DNA of 64,000 nucleotides from Paramagnetospirillum kuznetsovii (GCF_003284725.1 NZ_PGTO01000001.1:124001-188000); one strand, 5' to 3'. Numbered from the stretch's first letter, positions 9,580 through 18,400 are shown. Numbers and translations: made by a program. Notes: generated by a model from the sequence alone, not told the origin.

Positions 9580-10394
9580 TGGGTGGTGTTCTGTCGCATA
9601 GTCCCTCAAGCGCCGGGCTTTGCCCGCAACTCCGAGCCCAAGGGCTCGTTCGGATCGTCCTTCTCTGCGTCGCCATGGCATGGGCGCTTCCCGCCCGCGC
9701 GGTCGAGCCGCTGGTGGCCGATCTGTCCAGCCATCTGGTGGCCATCACCACCGGTTTCGCCGGAACCGACGTGCTGCTGTTCGGCGCCATCGAGGAAGTG
9801 GACGGCAAGAGCGGCGGCGACGTGGTGGTGGTGGTGCGCGGCCCCGCCAAGCCCGAGACCCTGCGGCGCAAGGCACGCACCAGCGGGATCTGGATCAATT
9901 CCGGCACCGGCAAGGTGGACAGCGCGCCCTCCTTCTATCGGGTGGCGGCGACTCGGCCACTCGAGGACATCGCGCCGACGGTCATCCTGGATCGTCACCA
10001 GATCGGGCTTGACCATCTGGACATCGACATCGCGGTCAAGGACGGCGACGTGGACAAGGCGGACTATCGCCAGGCCCTGTTACGCCTGAAGCAGAAGTCC
10101 GGCCTTTACGGCACCGGCGTGCAGGAAATCGGCATGCTCAGCCAGCGCCTGTTCCGCACCGACATGCATTTTCCCGCCAATGTGCCGGTGGGAACCTATA
10201 TGGTCGAGGTCTATCTGGTGGTTGACCGTCAGGTGGTCAGCGCCCAGACCACGCCCCTGGTGGTGAGCAAGATCGGCGTCGGCGCCGATGTCTACGATTT
10301 CGCCCATCATCAGGCCGCCGCCTACGGCATCATCGCCATTCTGCTGGCCGCCGGTGCCGGTTGGCTGGCGGCCGTGGCGTTCAAGAAGGGATAA
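9579..10394 (+). CDS. TIGR02186 family membrane-anchored protein
   Basis: 271 residues. An N-terminal signal-like helix (VRIVLLCVAMAWALPARA, about 24-41) is followed by a beta-rich periplasmic domain (LVADLSSHLVAITTGFAGTDVLLFG) and a C-terminal transmembrane helix at about 248-267. The start at ATG 9579 overlaps the stop of the TauE/SafE gene. Family TIGR02186 is a conserved alphaproteobacterial protein usually next to a TauE/SafE permease and is presumed to be its partner; the biochemical role is unknown. Residues 8 to about 25 are encoded by the antisense strand of a dispersed repeat (9601-9650), so the pre-signal segment looks like repeat-derived sequence. Confidence 0.82.
   Translation: MGGVLSHSPSSAGLCPQLRAQGLVRIVLLCVAMAWALPARAVEPLVADLSSHLVAITTGFAGTDVLLFGAIEEVDGKSGGDVVVVVRGPAKPETLRRKARTSGIWINSGTGKVDSAPSFYRVAATRPLEDIAPTVILDRHQIGLDHLDIDIAVKDGDVDKADYRQALLRLKQKSGLYGTGVQEIGMLSQRLFRTDMHFPANVPVGTYMVEVYLVVDRQVVSAQTTPLVVSKIGVGADVYDFAHHQAAAYGIIAILLAAGAGWLAAVAFKKG
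9601..9650 (-). repeat. TGAGGGAC-terminated structured repeat, copy 1 (inside a CDS)
   Basis: On the minus strand this reads ...ggagttgcgggcaaagcccggcgcttgagggac, matching the 3' part of the dispersed element seen at 38471-38585 and 56769-56860. Here it is antisense to, and translated as part of, the TIGR02186 gene leader. Confidence 0.75.
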
Positions 10395-10400
10395 CTCCGA

Positions 10401-10495
10401 CAAGCGAATGAGGTTTCATTCGCTTGGAGGCAAGGCCAAGGCCGCCGCGCCTCATGGCGCGTAAGCCAAGCGAGAGCGCCCGGCATTTGAGGGAC
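10401..10495 (+). repeat. TGAGGGAC-terminated structured repeat, copy 2
   Basis: Begins with an 11-bp perfect hairpin (caagcgaatga, ggtt loop, tcattcgcttg), then gcgcc-tcat-ggcgc, then GTAAGCCAAG, and ends CGCCCGGCATTTGAGGGAC. It lies between the TIGR02186 gene and the universal stress gene, on their strand. Confidence 0.85.
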
Positions 10496-10544
10496 AATTA
10501 GGCGGGCCAAAGCATTTGGACCGCCGGATAAGGGAGGCGAGATC

Positions 10545-11012
10545 ATGCCGTCCAGTCGTGTCTTCCTGGTGGTGGTCGATGATTCCCCCGAAATGCGGGC
10601 GGCGCTGCGATTCGCTTGCCGCCGCGCCCGCTCTTCCGGCGGTCAGGTGGCCTTGCTGCGCGTCATCGAACCGGCGGAATACCAGCATTTCGCCTCCATC
10701 GGCAATCTGATGCGCCAGGAGGCGCGCCAGGCCGCCGAGGAATTGCTCGATCGTCTGGCCGGCGAGGTCAATTCGGTGTCCGGCCATATGCCGGTGCTCT
10801 ATGTGCGCGAGGGCGACCCCCGCGAGGAACTGATCAAGGTCATCACCGAGGAACCGTCCATTTCGGTCCTGGTTCTGGGCGCCGACACCGGGTCCAAGGG
10901 GCCGGGGCCGCTGGTCACCGCGCTGACCGGCAAGTATGTGGGCAAGCTTCGCGTGCCGGTGACCATCGTTCCCGGCAGCCTGACCGCCGAGCAGATCGAC
11001 CAGATAACGTAA
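10545..11012 (+). CDS. Universal stress protein, UspA family
   Basis: 155-residue single-domain Usp protein with the alpha/beta fold of the family. It has an N-terminal strand with conserved Asp (RVFLVVVDDSPEM), a mid-region RVIEP, and a C-terminal ISVLVLGADTGSKGPGP stretch where ATP-binding members carry the G-2X-G-9X-G motif. Here that motif is only partly conserved, so nucleotide binding is unsure. Start ATG 10545 follows GGGAGG by a good spacing. The family helps survival under starvation and oxidative stress. No operon partner; flanked by two copies of a dispersed repeat. Confidence 0.88.
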   Translation: MPSSRVFLVVVDDSPEMRAALRFACRRARSSGGQVALLRVIEPAEYQHFASIGNLMRQEARQAAEELLDRLAGEVNSVSGHMPVLYVREGDPREELIKVITEEPSISVLVLGADTGSKGPGPLVTALTGKYVGKLRVPVTIVPGSLTAEQIDQIT

Positions 11013-11017
11013 TATGT

Positions 11018-11094
11018 GTCCCTCAGGCGCCGGGCGCTCCCTGCGGGCAATTGCCCGCCCGGGTCTAAAGACAATGCGCCAGTCGCTACGCTCC
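11018..11094 (-). repeat. TGAGGGAC-terminated structured repeat, copy 3
   Basis: Minus-strand reading: ggagcgtagcgact, then a gcgggcaattgcccgc hairpin, ending GCGCCCGGCGCCTGAGGGAC. It shares the GGAGCG(C/T)AGCGACT start with the copy at 55607-55692. It lies downstream of uspA, antisense to the flanking genes. Confidence 0.8.
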
Positions 11095-11183
11095 ATTCAA
11101 TTCATCAATGCCCAAGTCCTTGACTCCAGATGGTCGGAGCGCCATTTCTAAGAGCCAATGCAGCGCCGACCATAAGGATCGCC

Positions 11184-11732
11184 ATGTTCATCCAGACCGA
11201 ACCCACGCCCAATCCCACCACCTTGAAGTTCCTGCCGGGAACCGTCGTGATGGGTCATGGCACCGCCGATTTCGCCGATTCCTCCCGCGCCGCCCGCTCG
11301 CCGCTGGCGACCCGCCTGTTCGCGGTCGAAGGCGTGACCAGCGTCTTCCTCGGCACCGATTTCATCACCGTCGCCAAGGCCGATGCCGCCGACTGGCAGG
11401 CGGTCAAGCCGCAAATCCTGGCCGCCATCATGGAGCATTTCTCCTCGGGCCAGCCGGTGATCAACGAGGGCGAGGACGATGCGGCCGCCTCGGGCGACGA
11501 CGACGGCATCGTCATGCAGATCAAGGAACTGCTGGACACCCGCGTGCGTCCGGCGGTGGCCCAGGATGGCGGCGACATCATCTTCCGCAGCTTCGAGGAC
11601 GGCATCGTCTATCTGCATTTGCAGGGCGCCTGTTCCGGTTGCCCCAGCTCCAGCGCCACCTTGAAGCATGGCATCGAAAACATGCTGAAGTACTATGTCC
11701 CCGAGGTGATGGCCGTTCAGGCCGTCGACTAA
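11184..11732 (+). CDS. nfuA: NfuA/Nfu1-type iron-sulfur cluster carrier
   Basis: 182-residue cytoplasmic Fe-S carrier with an N-terminal Nfu domain (MFIQTEPTPNPTTLKFLPG) and a C-terminal NifU-like domain. The cluster-binding CxxC is in GACSGCPSSSATLKHGIENM. The layout matches mitochondrial and alphaproteobacterial Nfu1 rather than enterobacterial NfuA, which has a degenerate A-type N-domain. ATG 11184 is preceded by AAGGA; the frame is open 18 codons further upstream without family similarity. It is followed at once by a strong terminator, so it is probably monocistronic. Confidence 0.92.
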   Translation: MFIQTEPTPNPTTLKFLPGTVVMGHGTADFADSSRAARSPLATRLFAVEGVTSVFLGTDFITVAKADAADWQAVKPQILAAIMEHFSSGQPVINEGEDDAAASGDDDGIVMQIKELLDTRVRPAVAQDGGDIIFRSFEDGIVYLHLQGACSGCPSSSATLKHGIENMLKYYVPEVMAVQAVD

Positions 11733-11756
11733 CTCCTTGAAATAAAACAAGTCCTG

Positions 11757-11796
11757 ACACCCTTCGCGGGTCGGCCGCGAAGGGTGTTTTGTTTTT
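11757..11796 (+). terminator. Rho-independent terminator after nfuA
   Basis: A 13-bp perfect stem (11757-11769 with 11775-11787; acacccttcgcgg / ccgcgaagggtgt) and a 5-base loop are followed by tttgtttttgtt. It lies 24 bp past the nfuA stop. Confidence 0.95.
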
Positions 11797-11862
11797 GTTC
11801 CAAGCCCCGGCGACGGTTAGGGTTGCTTTTTCGAAAACAAGCCGCTACGGTACCGCTTAATA

Positions 11863-11875
11863 TTGCACTGCAACA
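11863..11875 (+). promoter_or_regulatory. TTGCACTGCAACA palindromic motif, possible PhaR-type site
   Basis: The motif TTGCA-C-TGCAA, extended by CA, lies 20 bp before the glucosaminidase start. It resembles TGC-N3-GCA sites bound by the polyhydroxybutyrate regulator PhaR in alphaproteobacteria. Only one site is seen and the downstream gene is not a PHB gene, so this is suggestive only. Confidence 0.25.
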
Positions 11876-11894
11876 TAAAGCGAGGTGAGCCGAC

Positions 11895-12830
11895 ATGGCG
11901 CACGGGTCAATCGGATCCCGACTATTCATAGCCTTCAGTTTGGTCGCCGTTCTCGGTGCCGTTGGCGGGCTGTTTACCATGGTTCTCCAGGGTTCGCGTC
12001 CGCCGGTCCGGATCGCCGAGCGGGCCATGCCGTCGGCGGCGGAAACCGCCTATCTCAGCCGGGAAGACATTTCAAGCGCCGCCCGCCTCGATCGGGCATT
12101 CCAGCGCATGGGTTACAGCCTCGACGATGTCGGCCAGGGCTTGACCGACGTGCCGCCGCTGTTCCTGGCCCAGGTTCCCAAGGATCTGGACGACCTTCCC
12201 GATACCGACACCAAGAAGGCGGTGTTCCTGCGCGTCATGCTGCCGCTGGTGCTGGCGGTGGACGAGGAAATCGCCAACGACCGCGCCCGTCTGCTGGACC
12301 TGGCCGCCCGCAAGTCGGCCGGCCAGTCCCTTTCGCCCAGCGACAGTCAGTGGCTGAACGCCTTGGCGCGCCGCTATGACGTGGAAGACGGCAATCTCAA
12401 GAAGCTGATCAGCCGTGTCGACGTGGTGCCGCCGTCCCTGGCCTTGGCCCAATCGGCCGAGGAATCCGGCTGGGGCACCTCGCAACTGGTGCGGCGCAGC
12501 CAGAATCTGTTCGGCCATACCGTCGAGGTGCCGGGCGAGGAAACCGCCATGCGCAATTTCGCCTCGCTTTACGAGGCGGTCCGCGCCTATGTCCATAACC
12601 TCAACACCCATCGCGCCTATGACGAGCTGCGCCGCGCCCGCGCCACCGCCCGCGCCCGCGGCATCGCGCCGGACGGCCAGGCCTTGGTGGCGGCGTTGCA
12701 CGGCTATTCCGAACGGGGCGACGCCTATGTCGGCACCATCCGGGCGCTGATGCGGCGCAATGATCTGGTTCGCTTCGACCGCGCCCGCCTGGGCCGGGCA
12801 TTGCCCGGACGCATGGCCTCGGCCAGTTGA
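11895..12830 (+). CDS. Membrane-anchored or secreted peptidoglycan glucosaminidase (GH73/Bax-like)
   Basis: 311 residues. An N-terminal hydrophobic helix at about 11-31 (FIAFSLVAVLGAVGGLFTMVL) acts as signal anchor. After a spacer of about 140 residues comes a glucosaminidase domain (about 160-290) with the family signature LALAQSAEESGWGTSQLVRRSQNLFG, which carries the predicted catalytic Glu. Such enzymes cleave the N-acetylglucosamine-beta-1,4 bond of the glycan strands in the periplasm, similar to E. coli Bax. Start ATG 11895 follows GAGGTGAG. Monocistronic or first of a unit with the following broken gene; a 9-bp hairpin separates them. Confidence 0.85.
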   Translation: MAHGSIGSRLFIAFSLVAVLGAVGGLFTMVLQGSRPPVRIAERAMPSAAETAYLSREDISSAARLDRAFQRMGYSLDDVGQGLTDVPPLFLAQVPKDLDDLPDTDTKKAVFLRVMLPLVLAVDEEIANDRARLLDLAARKSAGQSLSPSDSQWLNALARRYDVEDGNLKKLISRVDVVPPSLALAQSAEESGWGTSQLVRRSQNLFGHTVEVPGEETAMRNFASLYEAVRAYVHNLNTHRAYDELRRARATARARGIAPDGQALVAALHGYSERGDAYVGTIRALMRRNDLVRFDRARLGRALPGRMASAS

Positions 12831-12852
12831 GCTGAGTCTTTCCAAGCTCCAA

Positions 12853-12890
12853 CCCTCGGCGTAGCATCGCTCTTCCGCTTTCGCCGAGGG
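12853..12890 (+). other. Hairpin that could cover a Shine-Dalgarno
   Basis: ccctcggcg (12853-12861) pairs perfectly with cgccgaggg (12882-12890). The right arm overlaps the GAGGGAGGAG ribosome site of the GTG-started reading frame at 12899. There is no T-tract, so this looks like a translational control hairpin or a remnant rather than a terminator. Confidence 0.45.
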
Positions 12891-12898
12891 AGGAGCCC

Positions 12899-13140
12899 GT
12901 GCAGGGTCGTACCGCCTTTGCCATCCTGGGACTTGCCTTGCTGTGTCCGGCGGCGGTCCTGGCCCAAGCCCTTCCCTATGCCTTACTTTTTGACCGGGAC
13001 CACCCATCTTGATGGAAGGGCGCCCGGTGACTTCGCCGTCTACATCGCCTTCGGCCGCGCCCAGGGCTATATGCGGCCGGGCGGCCCCCCAGGGAGACGT
13101 GCCGCGCATCCATAACTTCGACCGCTGCGTGAGAGGTTGA
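12899..13140 (+). pseudogene. Remnant of a small secreted-protein gene, apparently frameshifted
   Basis: A GTG start with a strong GAGGGAGGAG ribosome site opens a clear signal peptide (TAFAILGLALLCPAAVLAQA), but the frame stops after 37 codons at 13012. Coding-like sequence continues in a second frame (DGRAPGDFAVYIAFGRAQGY, about 13008-13070) and then in a third (QGDVPRIHNFDRCVRG), whose stop at 13138-13140 is 2 bp from the next ATG. The arrangement suggests one secreted protein of about 80 residues broken by two frameshifts, one near a run of six C. I do not recognise a family. Alternatively, only the 37-residue peptide is real. Confidence 0.45.
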
Positions 13141-13142
13141 TC

Positions 13143-16100
13143 ATGACCACGTCCAGCATCGCTGTATTGATCATTGCGGTGGCCATGGCCGCCCCCGCCT
13201 GGGCGCAGGAGAGCGTCGGCGAGCCCATGCAGCGCAAGGCCACCGAGGCCTCGGCCGACCGATTGCTGGATGATGCCCTGCTCAGCAGCCCGGAAAAACG
13301 GGCCGAGGCCCAGGCGCTTCTCGGCCAGGCGCCGCCGACAACCGGCGACAGGGACGAGATGGGAGCCGCCCATTACAAGCGCGGTCTCGCCGCCCTCCAG
13401 CTTGGCCGCCAGTCCCAGGTGGTCAGCGAGATGGGCAAGGCGGCCGAGTTGCTGAGCCATCCCGGAGAACGCTCCGATGCCCACTATTACCAAGGCCAGG
13501 CCATGCTCAACATAGGCCAGTGGGCCAAGGCCATTCCCGTCCTGCAAGCCGCCAACCGGGACGAACAGGCCCCCAGTTCGGTCATGCGCAATCTGGCGCT
13601 GATCGCCGAGCAATACGGCAAGCTGGGGAATATGGAAGGGGCGAGCGCCACGCTCAAGGACTGTCAGGCGCAAAGCGGCCGCATGGTGTCCATGCAGGCG
13701 GAAACGCGCAATCCCACGTTTTCCACCTGGCGACGGGTCAATCTGATGCGCTGCGAGATCGCGCTGCACGCCGCCCAGGGACAGGTGGCGGAGATCGAGC
13801 CCCTGATGCGCAAGGTCATCGCCGCCTACGAGGACGCCCCCAACACCCGCAACACCTATGTGGTGGGCAACCGCTATCAGCAGCTGGCCGAGAATCTGCG
13901 CGCCCAGGACAAGCTGGCCGAGGCGGAGAATGAAGCGCGCACCGCGCTGGCCATCTTTCAGCGCACGGTCGGTCCCGCCTCGCAGCGGACCGGGGCCGCC
14001 TTGCAGGCCTTGGGCCGCATCATCGCCGAGCAGGGCCGCGTCAAGGACGGCGAGGCCCTGGCCCGCAAGGGGCTCGACGTCATCCAGGCGGCGGGCCTGA
14101 ACGGCAACGGCACGCCCCGCGTCATCATCGCCGATATCCTGGCCATGGATTACCGCTGGAAGGACGCGCGGGAACAGTTCGAGATGGTGCGCAAGGCCAA
14201 TGCCGACGATCCCGAGACCTTCGAGGGTATCGCCCGCCGCGACCCCAACTATCCCCTGGCGCTGCTCAAGACCGGCAGTCCCGATCAGGCCCTGGGCTAT
14301 TTCAACAGCAGTTACGACACCTTAAGGGCCAAGCTGGGAGACGGCGCCTATGCCACCGCCCAGGCACGCGGCCTGATGGGAGCGGCGCTGGCGGCGCTGG
14401 GACGCGGCGGCGAGGCGCTCGCCCATTTCCAGGCCGCCGTGCCGGTCCTGACCGCCCAGGACGACGAGGAAGACCAGGAAACCGGCAACCGTGCCCGCGA
14501 CCAGAAGCTGCGCCTGATCCTGGAATCCTATATGGATTTGCTGACCTCGTCGCGTGGCGTGGCCCAGGCGGCGGGGATCGATCCGGTGGCCGAGAGCTTC
14601 CGGCTGGCCGACGGCGCCCGTGGCCGCAGCGTCCAGCGCGCCTTGGCCGCCTCGGCCACCCGCGCCGCCGCCGATAACCCGGCCGTGGCCCATATGGCAC
14701 GCCGTGCCCAGGATGTGGAAAAGCAGATGGCGGCCCTGTCGGGCCTGCTGGCCAACGCCATCAGCGCCAGGGCCGAGGATCAGGACGGCGATGCCATCGA
14801 GGGGTTGAAAAAGCGTATCGCCGCGCTGCGGGCCGAGCGCGCCGACACCATGAAGCAGATCGCCGCCAAATTCCCCGATTACGCCCGCATGCTCAATCCG
14901 CAGCCCTTCACCGTGGCCGATGTCCAGGCCAAGCTGCGCCCCGCCGAGGCCATGCTGGCCTTCTACAGCGCCGAGGAGCGGCTTTACGCCTGGGCGATCC
15001 CGGCCAGCGGCGCCGCCGGTTTCGCCTCGGCGCCGCTGGGTCGGATCGATCTGGAGGCCAAGGTCAAGCATCTGCGCGACGCCCTCGACCTGTCGGTCAG
15101 CGGCATCGACGAAATCCCCGATTTCGATCTGAAGACCGCGTCCGATATCTATACCGCCGTCATCGCGCCCACCGAGGCGGCCTGGACCCAGGCGGAAACC
15201 CTGTTCACCGTTCCCCACGGCCCGCTGGGGCAATTGCCCCTGGCGCTGCTGCCCACCCGGCCGGTGGTCGCGGCGGCGGTCAAGACGGCGGCAAAACCGG
15301 CGGCAGGGCCGCTCTTCGCCAAATACCGCGACGTGCCCTGGCTGGCCCGCAAGGCCGCCATCGCCCAATTGCCCTCGGTGGGCGCCCTGGTGACGCTGCG
15401 CGCCTTGCCCGAACGGCACACGCCCCGGCGATCCTTCATCGCCTTCGGCGATCCGCTGTTTTCCAAGGAACAGGCGCTGGAGGCGGCGGGCGATGGCTCG
15501 GCCCTCGCCACCCGTGGGGTCAAGCGCCGCTCGGCGCCGAAACCCAATCCCGACTTCACCTCGGATCTGGGACAGTTGCCGCGCCTGCCCGACACCGCCG
15601 AGGAGGTGAAAAGCATCGCCGCCGTGCTGGGCGCCGAGCCCGACCAGGATCTGTTCCTGCAAGCCCGCGCCTCCGAGGCCATGGTGCGCAAGACCGACCT
15701 GTCCAAATGGCGGGTCGTCATGTTCGCCACCCACGGTCTGGTGCCCGGCGATTTGACCGGCCTCGACCAGCCCGCCCTGGCGCTGACCAGCCCCGAGGTC
15801 AGCGGCGACGGCTCAAGCGGCGTCTTGACCATGGAGCGGATCATGGGCCTCAAGCTGGATGCCGACTGGGTGGTGCTGTCGGCCTGCAACACGGCCGCCG
15901 GGGAAGGCTCGGGGGCGGAGGCGGTGTCCGGCCTCGGCCGCGCCTTCTTCTATGCCGGAGCGCGCGCCCTGCTGGTCAGCAACTGGCCGGTGGAGACCAT
16001 CTCGGCCCGGCTGCTGACCACCGATCTGTTCCGCCGCCAGGCCGCCGACCCCCAACTGTCGCGCGCCCAGGCCATGCGCAAGGCCATGCTGGGGCTGATG

Positions 16101-16199
16101 GACGGGCCGGGACCGCTGGACGGGGCGGGCAAGGAGCAGTTCGTCTACGCCCATCCCACCTTCTGGGCGCCGTTCTCCCTGGTGGGCGACGGCGGTTGA
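13143..16199 (+). CDS. Exported TPR-CHAT domain protein
   Basis: 1018 residues. Signal peptide ([19 protein letters not shown], about 4-22), then a long helical TPR-like region (about 25-480), a coiled linker (about 490-600) and a C-terminal CHAT domain (about 720-1015). CHAT is a caspase-like peptidase fold. The expected dyad is present: His864 in FATHG and Cys915 in [20 protein letters not shown]. The start is ATG 13143, with GAGAGG upstream; an in-frame TTG lies two codons earlier. Export to the periplasm is predicted from the signal peptide and is unlike the cytoplasmic Craspase-type TPR-CHAT proteins. Substrate unknown. The broken secreted gene just upstream may have been its partner. 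Confidence 0.88.
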   Translation: MTTSSIAVLIIAVAMAAPAWAQESVGEPMQRKATEASADRLLDDALLSSPEKRAEAQALLGQAPPTTGDRDEMGAAHYKRGLAALQLGRQSQVVSEMGKAAELLSHPGERSDAHYYQGQAMLNIGQWAKAIPVLQAANRDEQAPSSVMRNLALIAEQYGKLGNMEGASATLKDCQAQSGRMVSMQAETRNPTFSTWRRVNLMRCEIALHAAQGQVAEIEPLMRKVIAAYEDAPNTRNTYVVGNRYQQLAENLRAQDKLAEAENEARTALAIFQRTVGPASQRTGAALQALGRIIAEQGRVKDGEALARKGLDVIQAAGLNGNGTPRVIIADILAMDYRWKDAREQFEMVRKANADDPETFEGIARRDPNYPLALLKTGSPDQALGYFNSSYDTLRAKLGDGAYATAQARGLMGAALAALGRGGEALAHFQAAVPVLTAQDDEEDQETGNRARDQKLRLILESYMDLLTSSRGVAQAAGIDPVAESFRLADGARGRSVQRALAASATRAAADNPAVAHMARRAQDVEKQMAALSGLLANAISARAEDQDGDAIEGLKKRIAALRAERADTMKQIAAKFPDYARMLNPQPFTVADVQAKLRPAEAMLAFYSAEERLYAWAIPASGAAGFASAPLGRIDLEAKVKHLRDALDLSVSGIDEIPDFDLKTASDIYTAVIAPTEAAWTQAETLFTVPHGPLGQLPLALLPTRPVVAAAVKTAAKPAAGPLFAKYRDVPWLARKAAIAQLPSVGALVTLRALPERHTPRRSFIAFGDPLFSKEQALEAAGDGSALATRGVKRRSAPKPNPDFTSDLGQLPRLPDTAEEVKSIAAVLGAEPDQDLFLQARASEAMVRKTDLSKWRVVMFATHGLVPGDLTGLDQPALALTSPEVSGDGSSGVLTMERIMGLKLDADWVVLSACNTAAGEGSGAEAVSGLGRAFFYAGARALLVSNWPVETISARLLTTDLFRRQAADPQLSRAQAMRKAMLGLMDGPGPLDGAGKEQFVYAHPTFWAPFSLVGDGG

Positions 16200-16251
16200 G
16201 GCGGCACGCGGGTTCCGTTACAGTTCGCACTCGAAATTTCGGAGAGCGGCC

Positions 16252-17340
16252 TTGAAGATCAACGGAACCCCCTATCGCACCATCTGGCTGGCCAAGGATG
16301 GCGATTGTGTCGAGATCATCGATCAGACAAAGCTGCCGCACGAATTCGTTACGATAACGCTCCGAAGCTTGAACGACGCGGCCTTGGCCATTGGCGACAT
16401 GTGGGTCAGGGGGGCGCCGCTGATCGGGGCCACCGCCGCCTATGGCATGGCGCTGGCGACGCTGGCCGATGCCTCCGACGCCGCCCTCAAGACCGCCTAT
16501 GACACCCTCCACGCCACCCGGCCCACCGCCATCAACCTGAAATGGGCCTTGGACGAGATGATGGCGGTGCTGTCGCCGCTTCCCGTCGCCCAGCGCCGCG
16601 CCGCCGCCTATTCCCGCGCCGCCGCGATCTGCGACGAGGATTCGGCGGCCAATGCCGCCCTGGGCGAGCACGGCGCCAAGATCATCGCCGAGATCCACCG
16701 CAAGACCGGCAAGACCGTCAATATCCTGACCCACTGCAACGCCGGCTGGCTGGCCACGGTGGATTGGGGCACCGCCATCGCTCCCATCTACAAGGCCTTC
16801 GATGCCGGTATTCCCGTCCATGTCTGGGTCGACGAGACCCGGCCGCGCAACCAGGGCGCCAGCCTGACGGCGCGTGAGCTGAACTGGCACGGGGTGCCCC
16901 ATACGGTGATCGCCGACAATACCGGCGGCCATCTCATGCAGCACGGCATGGTGGACCTGTGCATCGTCGGCACCGACCGCACCACCCGCAACGGCGACGT
17001 CTGCAACAAGATCGGCACCTATCTCAAGGCCCTGGCCGCCAAGGACAACAATGTTCCGTTCTATGTGGGCCTGCCCAGCCCCACCATCGACTGGAATGTG
17101 GCCGACGGCGTCAAGGAGATCCCCATCGAGCAGCGCTCGGCCCGCGAGCAAAGCCACATCTTCGGCAAGGACGAATCCGGCAAGGTGGTGGAGGTCCAAG
17201 TCACCCCCGACGGCTCGGCCTGCATCAATTACGGCTTCGACGTGACGCCCGCCCGGCTGGTCACCGGGCTGATCACCGAACGCGGCGTTTGCGAGGCCAG
17301 CCCGGCGGGGTTGAAGGCGCTGTTCCCCGAACGGGCATGA
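16252..17340 (+). CDS. mtnA: Methylthioribose-1-phosphate isomerase
   Basis: 362-residue cytoplasmic isomerase that converts 5-methylthioribose-1-phosphate into methylthioribulose-1-phosphate for methionine salvage or, in Rhodospirillaceae, related MTA shunts. The eIF2B-like family motifs are present: [14 protein letters not shown] near 50, the catalytic Cys in [17 protein letters not shown] near 160, and the Asp in [19 protein letters not shown] near 240. The start is TTG 16252, with GGAGAG eight bases upstream; no ATG gives the conserved N-terminus ([13 protein letters not shown]). No other salvage gene is adjacent. Confidence 0.95.
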   Translation: MKINGTPYRTIWLAKDGDCVEIIDQTKLPHEFVTITLRSLNDAALAIGDMWVRGAPLIGATAAYGMALATLADASDAALKTAYDTLHATRPTAINLKWALDEMMAVLSPLPVAQRRAAAYSRAAAICDEDSAANAALGEHGAKIIAEIHRKTGKTVNILTHCNAGWLATVDWGTAIAPIYKAFDAGIPVHVWVDETRPRNQGASLTARELNWHGVPHTVIADNTGGHLMQHGMVDLCIVGTDRTTRNGDVCNKIGTYLKALAAKDNNVPFYVGLPSPTIDWNVADGVKEIPIEQRSAREQSHIFGKDESGKVVEVQVTPDGSACINYGFDVTPARLVTGLITERGVCEASPAGLKALFPERA

Positions 17341-17366
17341 TTTCAATACCATAGGGAGGGAAAACC

Positions 17367-17678
17367 ATGGCGACGGTAATTCAGATGACGCATCCCCAGA
17401 CCGGAATCGTCAAGAAGGGCATCTATGGCTTCAGCTGGACCACGCTGTTCTTCGGCGGATTTCCGGCCATCTTTCGCGGCGAGATCGTCATCGGCCTGGT
17501 GGTGCTGGTCATCAATTTGCTGACCTTCGGCGTGGCCGGTTTCATCTGGGCCTTCATCTACAACAAGCAATATACGCTGCGGCTGGTGGAGCAGGGCTAC
17601 CAGTTCAATGGCGGCGAAGCCGAAATCGCCGCCGCCCGGACCAAGCTGGGCATCATCACCGTCGGCGCGGCGGGATAA
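17367..17678 (+). CDS. Small two-helix membrane protein, conserved hypothetical
   Basis: 103 residues starting MATVIQMTHPQTGIVKKGIYG, with a good AGGGAGG ribosome site. There are hydrophobic segments at about 25-38 (LFFGGFPAIFRG) and 40-66 (IVIGLVVLVINLLTFGVAGFIWAFIYN), then a short charged tail. The KKGIYGFSWTTLFFGGF stretch is found in conserved small membrane proteins of unknown function, sometimes named HrgC or TM2-like; I cannot assign a role. It lies 26 bp after mtnA and could share its transcript. Confidence 0.75.
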   Translation: MATVIQMTHPQTGIVKKGIYGFSWTTLFFGGFPAIFRGEIVIGLVVLVINLLTFGVAGFIWAFIYNKQYTLRLVEQGYQFNGGEAEIAAARTKLGIITVGAAG

Positions 17679-17710
17679 CGCCCGTTTGGCTGGGGCAGAA
17701 TGCTTTTCTT

Positions 17711-17770
17711 CGTCACCCTCGGGCTTGACCCGAGGGTCCAAGGATTGTCGGGTCAAGCCAGGCAATGACG
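17711..17770. repeat. Dispersed alphaproteobacterial palindromic repeat (cgtcaccc...aatgacg type)
   Basis: The unit contains accctcggg-cttga-cccgagggt, a 9-bp hairpin, and an alternative long pairing of ggcttgaccc with gggtcaagcc (17750-17759). The ends cgtca and tgacg are also inverted. This belongs to the common repeat type of Rhodospirillales intergenic regions and may end the transcript of the small membrane protein. Confidence 0.75.
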
Positions 17771-17811
17771 GAACGAAAAAAATGCCGCCGTACTGGATAA
17801 CACCGGTAATG

Positions 17812-17870
17812 GGGAACACGGATAAACACAGATGCCGCTTCGCGGCTCACGGATGAACGGGGATGAGGGA
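17812..17870. repeat. Diverged CACAGAT-type element, copy D
   Basis: Reads aacacggataaacacagatg, then a gccgc-ttc-gcggc hairpin, then ctcacggatgaacggggatg. The layout matches the better-kept copies at 6372, 22144 and 63310, but the arms are decayed. Confidence 0.6.
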
Positions 17871-17940
17871 AATCGGACTCTGACCCCATCACTTCTTGCG
17901 GTTTAAATTTGCCGACACGATCCGCTGGCTGCCGAGGGTA

Positions 17941-18173
17941 TTGACCACCAAGGCACCAAGGACACCAAGAGCACCAAGAGGCCGACACGGTTTTTTGCCT
18001 TCCGTCATGCCGGTGCTTGTCACGGGCATCCACGCCCATCCGTCTGGATTATCGGCTCAAAAGGCTTTCAAGCGGAACCGCGTGGGTGGCCGGGACACGC
18101 CCGGCCATGACGAACGAGTGCGGCTTGGCCGTTTGCTCCGCCCTCTTGGTGTCCTTGGTGCCTTGGTGGTCAA
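17941..18173. repeat. Perfect 31-bp inverted repeat enclosing 171 bp
   Basis: Left arm 17941-17971 (ttgaccaccaaggcaccaag...) is the exact reverse complement of 18143-18173. The arms hold tandem CACCAAG motifs. A weaker outer pair, cggtttaaatttg (from 17898) with caatttaaaccg (near 18249-18260), nests around it. The enclosed segment carries cgtcatgcc-type repeat pieces and no convincing gene, so the whole looks like a non-autonomous mobile or palindromic element. Confidence 0.8.
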
Positions 18174-18302
18174 TCGGCTTTCGAGTCCCATACCGAAGGT
18201 GACGGCCTCAAATACAGGCAGACTCAGGCGCTCGATGAAACCACGCCAATTTAAACCGGACAGCCGTGTGACGAGTACGGGCATGACGGAACGACAGCCC
18301 AG

Positions 18303-18343
18303 CCGAGAAAAAGGGCGCCGCCGCATGACACGGAGGCGCCCTT
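18303..18343 (-). terminator. Terminator of the adenosine kinase-typA unit
   Basis: On the minus strand a 9-bp stem, aagggcgcc/ggcgccctt (18335-18343 with 18311-18319), and a 15-base loop are followed by TTTTCTCGG. It lies 58 bp past the typA stop. Confidence 0.85.
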
Positions 18344-18400
18344 GATTCATGGGCGGGTAGGATTGGGGGTTTGGGGGCCGCGCCCCCAAGGCCTTGATCC

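Larger units (their letters stand above)
17679..18400. other. Gene-free repeat mosaic between convergent genes
   Basis: No supported gene in 722 bp; the open frames here have no family features. The stretch holds, in order, a cgtcaccc palindrome (17711-17770), a decayed CACAGAT element (17812-17870), nested inverted repeats (17898-18260), a ccgtcatgcc.../...gggcatgacgg pair (about 18002 and 18270) and the typA terminator (18303-18343). Confidence 0.8.

Noticed and set aside
17941-18173. Insertion sequence with terminal inverted repeats
   Set aside because: No transposase frame and no target duplication visible; kept only as an inverted-repeat element.
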